DNA of 64,000 bases from Nonomuraea aurantiaca (GTDB lineage: Bacteria > Actinomycetota > Actinomycetes > Streptosporangiales > Streptosporangiaceae), in the NCBI RefSeq assembly GCF_020215705.1, contig NZ_JAIWNB010000001.1:806001-870000 (forward strand). The letters run 5' to 3'. Of this stretch, positions 16,960 to 25,680 are shown piece by piece. The notes beneath the pieces were generated by a model, which was given only the letters and a program-made list of their open reading frames with translations, did no database searches and was not told the origin of the DNA. A program made the position numbers and the translations under genes. Within the stretch, counting starts at the first letter, position 1. Every line of letters begins with the position of its first letter.

Positions 16960-17456
16960 TCAAGGCCGTGCTGATCGGCCCGCCAGGGTCCGGCAAGACC
17001 ACCCTCGGCCGCCTGCTGGCCGGCCTGCTCGGCGTGTCGTTCCGCGACACCGACGCCGACGTCGAGGCCGCCGCGGGCAAGCCCGTCGCCGACATCTTCA
17101 TCGAGGAGGGCGAGGCCCGCTTCCGCGAGCTCGAGCTGCTGGCCGTACGTAAGGCGCTGGCTGAGCACGACGGCGTGCTGGCTCTGGGCGGCGGCGCGGT
17201 GCTCAACGAGGAGGCGCAGCAGCTCCTCGCCGGCCACCCGGTCGTCTACCTCCAGGTCGGCCTGTCCGACGCGGTCCAGCGGGTGGGCCTGGCCTCGGCC
17301 CGGCCGCTGCTCGTGCTCAGCCCGCGCAGCCAGCTGAAGAAGCTCATGGAGGAGCGCCGCCCGATCTACGAGCGGCTCGCCGTCCTGACGGTCGTGACCG
17401 ACAAGCGCGAGCCCGCCGAGCTGGCCGAAGAGATCATGAAGGGGCTCCAGTCGTGA
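16956..17456 (+). CDS. aroK: shikimate kinase
   Basis: 166 residues. Walker A is GPPGSGKTT (about residues 8-16). The shikimate-binding Asp is in FRDTDADVE, the FRELE motif carries the conserved Arg/Glu, and ALGGGAVL is the glycine-rich shikimate loop. ASARPLL forms the lid region. The kinase phosphorylates shikimate with ATP in the cytoplasm. The start ATG overlaps the aroC stop and the stop overlaps the aroB GTG, so all three are tightly coupled. Confidence 0.97.
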   Translation: MIKAVLIGPPGSGKTTLGRLLAGLLGVSFRDTDADVEAAAGKPVADIFIEEGEARFRELELLAVRKALAEHDGVLALGGGAVLNEEAQQLLAGHPVVYLQVGLSDAVQRVGLASARPLLVLSPRSQLKKLMEERRPIYERLAVLTVVTDKREPAELAEEIMKGLQS

Positions 17457-18529
17457 GCGCGACCAGGATCGCCGTCCGCGGCGACAGCCCCTACGAGGTG
17501 GTCATCGGCACCGGCGTGCTGCTGGAGCTGGCCGGGCTGTTCAAGCCGGGCGTACGCACGGTCGCGGTCATCCACCCGGCGGGCCTGCCCGAGATCTCCC
17601 GCCCCGTCTGCGAGGCGCTGTCCGGCGCCGGATACGACGTGGTGGAGCTGCCCGTGCCCGACGGTGAGGCGGCCAAGTCGATCGAGGTGGCCGCCGAGCT
17701 CTGGTCCGCCCTCGGCCGCTACGGCGTGACCCGCTCCGACGCCGTCGTGGGTGTCGGCGGGGGAGCCACCACCGACCTGGCCGGGTTCATCGCCGCGACC
17801 TGGCTGCGCGGCGTCCAGGTGGTGCTGGTGCCGACGACGCTGCTGGCCATGGTCGACGCGGCGGTCGGCGGCAAGAACGGCATCGACACCCCCGAGGGCA
17901 AGAACCTCGTCGGCACCTTCCTGCCTCCGGCGGGCGTGCTGTGCGAGCTGAGCACGCTGTCGAGCATGCCGCGTGCCGACTACGCGGCCGGGCTCGCCGA
18001 GATCATCAAGGGCGGCTTCATCGCCGACCCCACCATCCTCATGCTGGTCGAGGACGACCCCGAGGCCGCCGCCACGCCCGAGGGGCCGCACACCCGCGAG
18101 CTGATCGAGCGGAAGATCCAGATCAAGGCCGACGTCGTCGGCGCCGACCTGCGCGAGGCCGGGCTGCGCGAGATCCTCAACTACGGTCACACGCTCGGCC
18201 ACGCGATCGAGCGGGCCGAGCACTACACCATGCGCCACGGCGAGGCCATCGCCATCGGCATGGTGTTCGCCGCCGAGCTGTCCAGGCTCGACGGGCGCAT
18301 CGGGATCGACCTGGTCGAACGCACCCGGACCATCCTCACCTCGGTCGGCCTGCCCACGACCTACCGGGCCGACGCGTGGCCGCAACTCCGCGACCACATG
18401 CGGCTCGACAAGAAGAACCGGGGCGCCAAGCAGCGCTTCGTCGTGCTCGACGGGCTGGCGAAGCCGGGGCGCCTGGAAGGGCCGTCCGAGGAGCTCCTGG
18501 AGGCCGCTTACCGGGCGGTCGGCCGGTGA
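17453..18529 (+). CDS. aroB: 3-dehydroquinate synthase
   Basis: 358 residues with the family's NAD-binding motif VGVGGGATTDLAGFIAATW, the metal/substrate site VPTTLLAMVDAAVGGKNGID, EIIKGGFI, and metal-ligand histidines in LNYGHTLGHAIE and MRHGEAIAIGM. It cyclises DAHP to 3-dehydroquinate, the second step of the shikimate pathway. GTG start overlaps the aroK stop. In many actinomycetes aroQ, pepQ and efp follow; here an unrelated GDSL hydrolase follows after 147 bp, so the usual cluster is broken at this point. Confidence 0.97.
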   Translation: MSATRIAVRGDSPYEVVIGTGVLLELAGLFKPGVRTVAVIHPAGLPEISRPVCEALSGAGYDVVELPVPDGEAAKSIEVAAELWSALGRYGVTRSDAVVGVGGGATTDLAGFIAATWLRGVQVVLVPTTLLAMVDAAVGGKNGIDTPEGKNLVGTFLPPAGVLCELSTLSSMPRADYAAGLAEIIKGGFIADPTILMLVEDDPEAAATPEGPHTRELIERKIQIKADVVGADLREAGLREILNYGHTLGHAIERAEHYTMRHGEAIAIGMVFAAELSRLDGRIGIDLVERTRTILTSVGLPTTYRADAWPQLRDHMRLDKKNRGAKQRFVVLDGLAKPGRLEGPSEELLEAAYRAVGR

Positions 18530-18676
18530 CGCCTTTCCCCCGATCGTCTTTCCTCAACCGCCTTCCGCTCCATTGCTTTGCCCGCGAGTCGGGGTGGCGT
18601 CGGGCGTGGCGGCGGGGTTCGCACTACAGTCAGATGTCCTGACGCACCACGGCACGGCGGAGATGAACAGCAGGTC

Positions 18677-19435
18677 ATGAGGCAATATCACTCTTTCGTG
18701 GCTCTTGGTGACAGCTTTACCGAAGGTCTCAACGACCCCGGCACCAACGGCCACTACCGTGGCTGGGCCGACCGGGTGGCCGAGCGGCTGGCGGCCGACG
18801 ACCCGGCCTTCCGCTACGCGAACCTGGCCGTGCGCGGCAGACTGCTCGACCAGATCGTCACCGAGCAGGTGCCGATCGCCGTCGAGATGGCGCCCGACCT
18901 CGTCAGCCTGTGCGCGGGCGGCAACGACCTGCTCCGGCCGGGCAGCGACCCCGACGTGATGGCCAAGCGGCTCGCCCGCGCCGTGCGCGACCTGCGGGCC
19001 ACCGGCGCCGACGTGCTGCTGTTCACCGGCGTCGACCCGCGCGACACGCCGCTGATGCGGCGGCTGCGCGGCCGATTCGCGATCTTCTACCTGCACGTCC
19101 GCTCCATCGCCGACCTGTACGGGTGCCGGCTCGTCGACCAGTGGTCCATGCAGGGGCTGCGCGACTGGCGGGCGTGGAGCGAGGACCGGCTGCACATGAA
19201 CCAGGACGGGCACCGGCTGGTGGCCGCCCGGGTCCTCGACGTGCTGGGCGTGCCGTTCGACGACTGGCACAAGGTGTGGCCCGAGCGCACCCTCGACCCG
19301 CGCGCCCGGCGCCGTGAGGACGCGCAGTGGATCCGCGAGCACCTGGTGCCGTGGGTGACCCGCCGCCTGCGCGGCGCCTCCTCGGGCGACGGCCTCGACC
19401 CGAAACGCCCCGACCTTGCCCCCTGGGTCCACTGA
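18677..19435 (+). CDS. SGNH/GDSL-family hydrolase
   Basis: 252 residues from ATG at 18677 (MRQYHSFVALGDSFTEGLND), with AGCAGG just upstream. The longer in-frame extension is not coding-like. SGNH blocks are visible: block I GDSFTEG (nucleophile Ser), a Gly in LAVRGRL, block III GGNDLLRP and block V DRLHMNQDGHRLVA with the Asp-x-x-His pair. There is no signal peptide, so it acts in the cytoplasm, probably as an esterase or lipase on small acyl substrates. The gene is convergent with the DinG-like helicase gene. Confidence 0.9.
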   Translation: MRQYHSFVALGDSFTEGLNDPGTNGHYRGWADRVAERLAADDPAFRYANLAVRGRLLDQIVTEQVPIAVEMAPDLVSLCAGGNDLLRPGSDPDVMAKRLARAVRDLRATGADVLLFTGVDPRDTPLMRRLRGRFAIFYLHVRSIADLYGCRLVDQWSMQGLRDWRAWSEDRLHMNQDGHRLVAARVLDVLGVPFDDWHKVWPERTLDPRARRREDAQWIREHLVPWVTRRLRGASSGDGLDPKRPDLAPWVH

Positions 19436-19479
19436 CCGGCCCTCTTACCGGGCACGGCCCTCAGCTGACGATGGGGCGC

Positions 19480-19493
19480 CCCTGCGAGCAGGG
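19480..19493. terminator. weak hairpin between convergent genes
   Basis: CCCTG-CGAG-CAGGG gives a 5 bp stem and 4 nt loop in the 75 bp space between the GDSL hydrolase and the helicase, whose 3' ends face each other. It is short, and the assignment rests mainly on position. Confidence 0.35.
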
Positions 19494-19510
19494 ACGTCCC
19501 GAGGGGTGGA

Positions 19511-21502
19511 TCAGTCTTCCGTTGACAGGCGCTTGAGGGCTGCTCGGGGGATCGCCGGGTCCGTGGTGCGCCAGAACGGGGGCAGGGAGCCCAGCAGGAA
19601 GCCGCTGTAGCGGGCGGTGGCCAGGCGCGGGTCGAGAACGGCGATGACGCCCTTGTCGTGCTGGGCGCGCAGCAGCCGCCCGGTGCCCTGGGCGAGCAGC
19701 AGGGCGGCGTGGGTGGCGGCGACCGTCATGAAGCCGTTGCCGCCCTTGGCCGCCACGTGCCGTTGCCGGGCCGAGGTGAGCGGGTCGTCGGGGCGCGGGA
19801 ACGGGACCCGGTCGATGATGACCAGCCGCAGCGAGGGGCCGGGGACGTCGACGCCCTGCCACAGCGACAGCGTGCCGAACAGGCAGGTCGCCTCGTCCTC
19901 GGCGAACTGCTTGACCAGCAGCATCGTGGAGTCGTCGCCCTGGCACAGCAGCGGCACGTCGAGCCGGTCGCGCAGCGCCTCGGTGGCGGCCTTGGCGGCC
20001 CGCATCGAGGAGAACAGGCCGAGCGTGCGCCCGCCCGCCGCCTCGATCAGCTCGGCGATCTCGTCGAGGTAGGCCTGCGGCAGGCCGTCACGGCCCGGCT
20101 GCGGCAGGTGCTTGGCCACGTACAGGATGCCCGCCCGTGGATGGTCGAACGGCGAGCCGACGTCGATGCCCTGCCAGCCCTTGTCGCCCAGCCCCCACTG
20201 GCGGGCCAGGCCGTCGAAGGTGCCGCCGAGCGCCAGCGTGGCCGAGGTGAGGACCACCGTGCGGTCGCCGAAGAGCCGGTCGCGCAGCATGCCGCCCACG
20301 TTGAGCGGGGCCACCCGCAGCGCGGGCGGGCGGCGGTCGGTGGCGCCCTCCAGCCACACCACCTCGGCCCGGTCCTCCTCCGAGGCGTGGCCGTAGGCCT
20401 CCAGCATGCGCACCGCCGTGTCGTGCACCTCGTCGAGCGCGGTGAAGGCGGCCTTGCGCTGGCCGGCTCTGTCGGGATCGTCCTTGTCGCCGCCGCGCGG
20501 GCCGAGCGCCGAGACGCACCGCGCCGAGGCGTCGCGTATCAGCGCCAGCGTGAGCCCGAGCACCTCGGGCAGCTCGTCGACGCGTCCGGGGGGAGCGGCG
20601 GCCAGCAGCGCCTTGAGGTCTTCGGCCGCCTCCATGAGCTGGTCGGCGATGGGCTGCTCGATGAGCCGGCCGACCCGGCGCACGGCGAGCGCGGCCGAGC
20701 TCTCCGACAGCTCGGCGGTCACCACCGAGGTCACCCGGTCGACGAGTTCGTGGGCCTCGTCGACGACCACCATGGCGTGCTCGGGCAGCACCGGGATGTC
20801 GCCCATCGCGTCGATCGCCAGCAGCGCGTGGTTGGTGACGACCACGTCGACCTCGCCGGCCCGGCTCCTGGCCAGCTCGGCGAAGCACTCGGTGCCGCTG
20901 GGGCAGCGCGTGGCGCCCAGGCACTCCTGGGCGCTGACCGAGAACTGCCGCCAGGCCTGCTCGTTGACCCCCGGCACCAGCTCGTCGCGGTCGCCCGTCT
21001 CGGTCTCCTCGGCCCACTCCTGGATGCGCTGGACCATCCGGCCCGTCGCGCCGACCTCGCGGGGATCGAAGAGCTGGTCCTGCTCGTCGTCCTCGGGCCA
21101 GCCCGCCGTCGCCTTGTAGCGGCACAGGTAGTTGCGCCGGCCTTTGAGGATCGCGAACGTCGGTTCGTGCGGCAGCTCCTTGCCGAGCGCCTCGGCCAGC
21201 CGTGGCAGGTCGCGGTCCACGAGCTGGCGCTGCAGCGCGATCGTGGCCGTCGAGATGACCACCGGCTTGTCGGCCTCCATGGCGTGCCTGATCGAGGGCA
21301 CCAGGTAGGCGAGCGACTTTCCGGTGCCCGTGCCGGCCTGGACCGCCAGATGCTCCTCTTCCTCGATGGCCCGTTGTACGGCCTGCACCATCGTGATCTG
21401 GCCCCGCCGTTCGCTCCCTCCGAGAGCGTTGACCGCGATGCTGAGCAGTTCTTCGGCTGAGGGAAGATGGGAGTCCGGCACGGCAGTAAACGGTACCTGC
21501 AA
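19511..21502 (-). CDS. dinG: DinG/XPD-like Fe-S ATP-dependent DNA helicase
   Basis: 663 residues, superfamily 2. Walker A is AGTGTGKS (56-63). The four Fe-S cysteines are Cys127, Cys194, Cys200 and Cys206, and the DEAH box is at about 248-251 (VVDEAHEL). Motifs III-VI follow: LTSATLALGG (III), GLFSSMRAAK (IV region), FGTLSLWQGVDVPG (V) and AQGTGRLLR (VI). This fits a 5'-3' helicase that unwinds forked DNA, D-loops or R-loops during repair. A divergent gene for a Pro/Gln-rich protein starts 219 bp away. I see no clear LexA box in that gap, so SOS control is not supported. Confidence 0.9.
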   Translation of the reverse strand: MQVPFTAVPDSHLPSAEELLSIAVNALGGSERRGQITMVQAVQRAIEEEEHLAVQAGTGTGKSLAYLVPSIRHAMEADKPVVISTATIALQRQLVDRDLPRLAEALGKELPHEPTFAILKGRRNYLCRYKATAGWPEDDEQDQLFDPREVGATGRMVQRIQEWAEETETGDRDELVPGVNEQAWRQFSVSAQECLGATRCPSGTECFAELARSRAGEVDVVVTNHALLAIDAMGDIPVLPEHAMVVVDEAHELVDRVTSVVTAELSESSAALAVRRVGRLIEQPIADQLMEAAEDLKALLAAAPPGRVDELPEVLGLTLALIRDASARCVSALGPRGGDKDDPDRAGQRKAAFTALDEVHDTAVRMLEAYGHASEEDRAEVVWLEGATDRRPPALRVAPLNVGGMLRDRLFGDRTVVLTSATLALGGTFDGLARQWGLGDKGWQGIDVGSPFDHPRAGILYVAKHLPQPGRDGLPQAYLDEIAELIEAAGGRTLGLFSSMRAAKAATEALRDRLDVPLLCQGDDSTMLLVKQFAEDEATCLFGTLSLWQGVDVPGPSLRLVIIDRVPFPRPDDPLTSARQRHVAAKGGNGFMTVAATHAALLLAQGTGRLLRAQHDKGVIAVLDPRLATARYSGFLLGSLPPFWRTTDPAIPRAALKRLSTED

Positions 21503-21535
21503 TCAGGGGCCGACGCGCCGAACGCCGTGTGATCG

Positions 21536-21569
21536 TGTGGACGCATCCCGGCGTTCTGGGACGTCCACA
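21536..21569. promoter_or_regulatory. inverted repeat in the dinG divergent promoter region
   Basis: TGTGGACG and CGTCCACA form perfect 8 bp arms separated by 18 bp, located 34-67 bp upstream of the dinG start. It could be an operator for dinG or simply a chance dyad in GC-rich DNA. Confidence 0.25.
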
Positions 21570-21721
21570 GCGGCTCGCGTGGCACACTGAACGATCGGAA
21601 CTCCAACTGGCTCAAAAGACCTGCCTGGAAGTGGCCAGTGGGGTATGAGGTCAGATGGGGAGAGCCGGTTCAGTAGGGTTTGCCGGGGTTGAGTGGACGG
21701 ATAAAGGCTGGTTAAAGCAGT

Positions 21722-22897
21722 ATGTCTGCCATGTCGGAAGTTGTCCCGTTGCCGTCGTTCGGCGAAGTGTTCTTCGATGCTCGAGGTCAGGAGCGGTGCC
21801 TCCGGGTCACGTGGCATGAGGGCACCCTGGTGCTCAGCCTGTGGCGAGGAGAGATGTGCACCGCCAGCTTCCGCATGCCGATGGACGATGTCGGCCGGTT
21901 GCTCGACACCCTCGATGACGGGTTCGCCGAGGCCACGGGCGAGCAGCCCGCCGTGCCCGCGCACGACCCGGGCACCGAGGTGATCCCCGGCACCGGCCAA
22001 TACCAACGGCCGCACCAGAGCTCTCCGCCACCGCACGAGGACCGGCCCACCGCCGCTCTGTCCCCCAACGACGTCCTGGTGGCCAGGGGCACTCCGCCTC
22101 AGGACAAGCTGGTGGCCTCCTACGGCGAGACGACCGCGCCGGCGCCACCGCGCGACCCCCTCGGCCAGCAGTACGGCCAGCAGGGGTCCTTCGGCGCGCA
22201 GCAGTACGGCCAGCCGAATCCCCGCGAGCCGTTCACCGGCCCCCAGTACACCGAGCCCGAGCCGCCCGAGCCCTTCACCGGCCCGCAGTACGCGGTCCCC
22301 GCCGCCCCGGACCCCTACAGCGGCGGTCCCCAGTACACCGGCGACCCCTTCACCGGCCCCCAGCAGTACGCCCAGCCGGCACCGGTCCAGGACCCCGGCG
22401 AGCCCGTCTACCAGATGCCCGGCGACCGCCGCAGGCAGGCACCCAACACCGACCCGCTCGGTTTCCCCTCCCAGTCGGCCCCGCCGAGCCGGCCGCAGCC
22501 CGAGCCCTTCGCCCAGCAGCAGCCGCACGACCCCTATGGCCAGCGCGGATACCAGCAGCAACCGCCGCAGCAGCCGGACCCGGGTGCCGCCGGTCTCGGC
22601 ACCCCGATGCACGGCATCCCGGGCGCGGGCCGGCCCCGCGAGCCCATCACCTACGCCAACCGCGACGCGTACCCGACGCAGGTGCCCTACCCCTCCACGG
22701 ACGGCTTCCCCGCCTACCAGACCCCGCCCAACCCGGTCGACCCGCTGTTCTCGATGGGCGGCAACCAGCAGCAGGGCACGCCGTACCAGACGGATCTGTC
22801 CCGGCCCTACGTGGGCGACCCGATGTTCTCCACCGGTGAGCGGCTCCGCCCCGACCAGGAGTACGACGACGACAGGGACCGCCGCAGGGAGTGGTGA
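21722..22897 (+). CDS. protein with conserved N-terminal domain and long Pro/Gln-rich disordered tail
   Basis: 391 residues. Residues 1-75 are ordered (VVPLPSFGEVFFDARGQERC, then LRVTWHEGTLVLSLWRGEMC, then MPMDDVGRLLDTLDDG) and recall a small domain found widely in actinomycetes, always of unknown function. Residues 80-391 are rich in Pro, Gln, Tyr and Gly, with repeated PFTGPQY units (about residues 180-225) and QQYGQ units. The tail ends acidic-basic (DQEYDDDRDRRREW). There is no signal peptide or membrane helix. A condensate- or scaffold-forming protein is possible but unproven. It is divergent from dinG, with the CPA1 antiporter 72 bp downstream. Confidence 0.8.
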   Translation: MSAMSEVVPLPSFGEVFFDARGQERCLRVTWHEGTLVLSLWRGEMCTASFRMPMDDVGRLLDTLDDGFAEATGEQPAVPAHDPGTEVIPGTGQYQRPHQSSPPPHEDRPTAALSPNDVLVARGTPPQDKLVASYGETTAPAPPRDPLGQQYGQQGSFGAQQYGQPNPREPFTGPQYTEPEPPEPFTGPQYAVPAAPDPYSGGPQYTGDPFTGPQQYAQPAPVQDPGEPVYQMPGDRRRQAPNTDPLGFPSQSAPPSRPQPEPFAQQQPHDPYGQRGYQQQPPQQPDPGAAGLGTPMHGIPGAGRPREPITYANRDAYPTQVPYPSTDGFPAYQTPPNPVDPLFSMGGNQQQGTPYQTDLSRPYVGDPMFSTGERLRPDQEYDDDRDRRREW

Positions 22898-22969
22898 GCC
22901 CGAGGCGGGCCGCACATCTCATGGGCGGTACGCTGCCTTCGCGTGCCCGTGCCGAGGTGGAGGAGCGCC

Positions 22970-24550
22970 GTGAACCCCACGATGGGCCTGCAACTGCTGC
23001 TGGTGGCGGCAGGGGCGGTCGCGGTCGCCGCCGTCGCCCGGCGCAAGGGCTGGCCGGCGCCGCTGCTGCTGGTGGCCGCCGGGCTGCTGGTCTCGCCGCT
23101 GGTGCCCGCCGTGCCGCTCGACCCGCAGCTGGTGCTGTTCGTGTTCCTGCCGCCGCTGCTCTACTCGGCCGCGCTCGACAGCTCCTACCTGCGCCTGCGT
23201 GACGTCAAGCGGGCCGTGGCGCTGCTGTCGGTCGGGCTGGTGCTGTTCACGACGGCCGTCGTCGGGCTGGTCGTCCACCTGCTGCTGCCCGATCTGCCGC
23301 TGGCGGCGGCGTTCGCGCTGGGCGCCATCATCGCGCCGCCCGACGCCGTGGCCGCCGTCGCGGTCGGCAGGCGGCTCGGGCTGCCGCGCCGGGCGCTGAC
23401 CATCCTCATCGGCGAGAGCCTGTTCAACGACGCGACCGCGCTGACCCTCTACCGCGTGGCGATCGGCGCCGCCGTGGGCGGCACGGTGGACCTGCTCGAA
23501 GGGGTCGGCGAGTTCCTCTACTCGGCGGCGGCCGGGGTGGCGATCGGGCTGGCGCTGGCGTTCCTGTTCGCCTGGATCTTCCGGCACACCCGCGACTCCC
23601 TGGTCGAGAACACGCTGATGCTGCTGATCCCGTTCGCCGCCTACCTGGCGGCCGAGTCGGTGCACGCCTCGGGCGTCATCGCGGTGGTGATCGTCGGGCT
23701 CTATCTCGGCAACCAGATGCACAAGCGGGGGTTCGGCACCCGGCTGGTGTCCGACGCGGTGTGGAAGGTGACCGACTTCTTCCTGGAGGCGATCGTCTTC
23801 GCGCTGATCGGCCTGCAGCTGGTCACGGTGATCAAGGGGATCGGCGGCTACGGCGCCTGGGAGGTCGCGCTGTACGCGGTCGTGGTGTTCCTGGTGACCG
23901 TGCTGTCGAGGTTCGTGTGGATGTTCCCCGTCACGTACCTGACGTGGCTGTTCACCGGGAGGCGCAGGGACGAACCGGCGCCCGCGCCCGCGCCGACCGT
24001 GATCATCAGCTGGGCGGGCATGCGCGGGGTCGTCTCGCTCGCCGCCGCCTTCGCCATTCCGGTCGGCATGCCCGACCGCGACATCCTGCTCTTTCTCACC
24101 TTCACCACCGTGATAGGCACGCTGCTCGTGCAGGGCACGACGTTTCCGGCGCTGATCAGGCGGCTGCGCGTGACGAGCGAGCAGGAGCAGTATGAGGACA
24201 GGCTGGCCGAGGCGGCGGCACAGCAGGCCGCGCTCGCCGCGGGCACCGAGGTGCTCGACAGGCTGATCGAGGCCGAAGGCGAGCCGGACGAGATCCAGAA
24301 GCAGGTCATCGACCAGCTCAGGGAGAAGTCGTGGCGGCGCTCGCTGACCGCGTGGGAGCGTCTGGGCGGCGGCACCGCCCAGGGCGGCGCCGAGACGCCC
24401 AGCACGCTCTATCGCCGGTTGCGCCGGGAGATGCTGCAGGCCGAGCGCGAGACGTTCGTCCGGCTACGCGACGAACGCCGCCTCGACGACGAGGTGCTGC
24501 GCGAGGTGATGGCCGAGCTCGACTTCGAGGAGGCCATCCTGGAGCGTTAG
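22970..24550 (+). CDS. CPA1-family Na+/H+ antiporter (NhaP-like)
   Basis: 526 residues from GTG at 22970, which has GGAGGAG five bases upstream; ATG at 22982 is the alternative. There are about 12 transmembrane helices over residues 1-400. The ion-binding region GESLFNDATALTLYRVAIG carries the conserved Asn-Asp pair, and IIAPPDAVAAVAVGRRLGLP and ISWAGMRGVVSLAAAFAIP are typical CPA1 helices. A 120-residue charged cytoplasmic tail follows, rich in Glu, Arg and Gln with coiled-coil character. It would exchange Na+ or K+ for H+ in pH and salt homeostasis. It is convergent with the UBP zinc-finger gene, 7 bp apart. Confidence 0.92.
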   Translation: MNPTMGLQLLLVAAGAVAVAAVARRKGWPAPLLLVAAGLLVSPLVPAVPLDPQLVLFVFLPPLLYSAALDSSYLRLRDVKRAVALLSVGLVLFTTAVVGLVVHLLLPDLPLAAAFALGAIIAPPDAVAAVAVGRRLGLPRRALTILIGESLFNDATALTLYRVAIGAAVGGTVDLLEGVGEFLYSAAAGVAIGLALAFLFAWIFRHTRDSLVENTLMLLIPFAAYLAAESVHASGVIAVVIVGLYLGNQMHKRGFGTRLVSDAVWKVTDFFLEAIVFALIGLQLVTVIKGIGGYGAWEVALYAVVVFLVTVLSRFVWMFPVTYLTWLFTGRRRDEPAPAPAPTVIISWAGMRGVVSLAAAFAIPVGMPDRDILLFLTFTTVIGTLLVQGTTFPALIRRLRVTSEQEQYEDRLAEAAAQQAALAAGTEVLDRLIEAEGEPDEIQKQVIDQLREKSWRRSLTAWERLGGGTAQGGAETPSTLYRRLRREMLQAERETFVRLRDERRLDDEVLREVMAELDFEEAILER

Positions 24551-24557
24551 GCCCGCG

Positions 24558-24815
24558 TCAGGCCATCGCGTTGTCGACGAAGCACCACTTCCAGCTCTCG
24601 CCCGGCTCGTACGACTGCATCACCGGGTGTGATGTGGCGTGGAAGTGCTTGGTGGCGTGCTTGTTGGGCGAGGAGTCGCAGCACCCGATATGACCGCAGT
24701 CCAGGCAGCGGCGCAGGTGCACCCACCGGCCACCTGCCGCCAGGCACTCCTCGCAGCCCTCGGGCGTACGCGGGGCCGGGTCGTCCGCTTGGGAAATATG
24801 CTCACACGTTGCCAT
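24558..24815 (-). CDS. UBP-type zinc finger protein
   Basis: 85 residues. The chain is almost entirely a ZnF-UBP domain: MATCEHI, then CEECL, WVHLRRCLDCGHIGCCDSSP, HATKHFHATSHPVMQSYEPG and WKWCFVD. Zinc ligands are Cys/His at about 4, 6, 21, 24, 37, 40, 45, 46, 53, 57 and 63. In eukaryotes this fold binds the ubiquitin C-terminus; in actinobacteria the partner is unknown, and many genomes encode a similar stand-alone domain. The start is the ATG at 24815; upstream in-frame sequence is not coding. It is a single gene between the antiporter and a divergent lipoprotein gene. Confidence 0.9.
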   Translation of the reverse strand: MATCEHISQADDPAPRTPEGCEECLAAGGRWVHLRRCLDCGHIGCCDSSPNKHATKHFHATSHPVMQSYEPGESWKWCFVDNAMA

Positions 24816-24911
24816 AAGTGAAATCCTAGAGCTTCTGTGGCACGGCCATTTGCCCGCACCCCTCCCCGCTTGGGCCCGCCGGGGCGCGAACCCGTTGGGT
24901 AGGTTCTGAGT

Positions 24912-25301
24912 ATGCGTCGCCTCAAAAGCCGGTTCGTGCCCCTTGCCGCCTTCACCATGTTCGTCTTCGCCGCGGGCTGCGGTGAGGTCAACAACACCAT
25001 CGACAAGGCCCAGTCCTGCCTGGAGGCCCCCAAGATCGTCACAGAGCTGGGCGCCAAGCTCACCGAACTGAAGGACGACCCGAAGGCCATGGAGAAGGCC
25101 CTCGACGACAGCGCCGCCAAGCTCAACGACGTGGCCGACAAGGCCGCCAACACCACGCTCAAGCAGGCATCCGACGACCTGGCCAAGACACTGAGCGGCA
25201 TCAACGTCAAGGACGTCAACGACGCCGTCGACGCGGTCCAGAAGGTCGGCTCCGAGACGGCCGCCTACCTGGAGAAGGTCGCCAAGGCCTGCGGCGGCTA
25301 A
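24912..25301 (+). CDS. small predicted lipoprotein with helical repeats
   Basis: 129 residues. A signal sequence ends in the lipobox FAAGC (Cys at about 23), so the mature protein should be lipid-anchored outside the membrane. The rest is helical, with heptad-like patterns (KLTELKDDPKAMEKALDD, then AAKLNDVADKAANTTLKQAS) and ends in KACGG. A second Cys pair (QSCLEAP and KACGG) may form a disulfide. The function is not recognised. It stands 96 bp from the divergent zinc-finger gene and 24 bp before a DUF202 pair, with which it may be co-transcribed. Confidence 0.8.
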   Translation: MRRLKSRFVPLAAFTMFVFAAGCGEVNNTIDKAQSCLEAPKIVTELGAKLTELKDDPKAMEKALDDSAAKLNDVADKAANTTLKQASDDLAKTLSGINVKDVNDAVDAVQKVGSETAAYLEKVAKACGG

Positions 25302-25325
25302 CCCCGGCTTCTCTAGGGGGAATGT

Positions 25326-25673
25326 GTGCCAATTAGCGTCGTTCGTATGGAGCCTGACCCGCGTTTCACGCTCGCGAACGAGCGTACTTTCCTCACATGG
25401 CTGAGCACCGCGCTGGCACTCAGCGCGGGGGGCGTCGCCATGGCGGCGCTCCCTGACCACCTGTTCGTCCCCTGGGTGCGCACCGCCCTGGCCGTGGTCC
25501 TGGTCTCGCTCTCCGCGCTGGCGGCGGGCATGGCCTATCCGCGCTGGCGCAACATCCAGCGCGCGCTGCGCGAGCGCGCGCCGCTGCCGCCGCCCGCCCT
25601 CGCCGCCGTCTTCGGCTACGGGGTGGCGGCGGTGGCGGTGATCGCCCTGGTGGTCATCGTCATGGGCGCCTGA
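25326..25673 (+). CDS. DUF202 (YidH-family) membrane protein
   Basis: 115 residues from GTG at 25326, supported by AGGGGGA six bases upstream. The family signature PDPRFTLANERTFLTWLSTALALS is at residues 9-33. Three transmembrane helices are predicted (about 33-45, 54-70 and 92-113). Function of DUF202 proteins is unknown. A second, shorter DUF202 gene starts 7 bp downstream. The two-gene arrangement is common in actinobacteria and suggests a heteromeric membrane complex. Confidence 0.88.
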   Translation: MPISVVRMEPDPRFTLANERTFLTWLSTALALSAGGVAMAALPDHLFVPWVRTALAVVLVSLSALAAGMAYPRWRNIQRALRERAPLPPPALAAVFGYGVAAVAVIALVVIVMGA

Positions 25674-25680
25674 GCCGGCC

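Noticed and set aside
21503..21721. LexA/SOS box upstream of dinG
   Set aside because: No sequence close to the actinobacterial GAAC-N4-GTTC form was found in the gap; GAAC occurs only as isolated halves.
24558..24815. UBP zinc finger as evidence for a ubiquitin-like (Pup or UBact) system
   Set aside because: No ubiquitin-like protein, ligase or proteasome gene is in the window, and stand-alone UBP fingers are widespread in actinomycetes.
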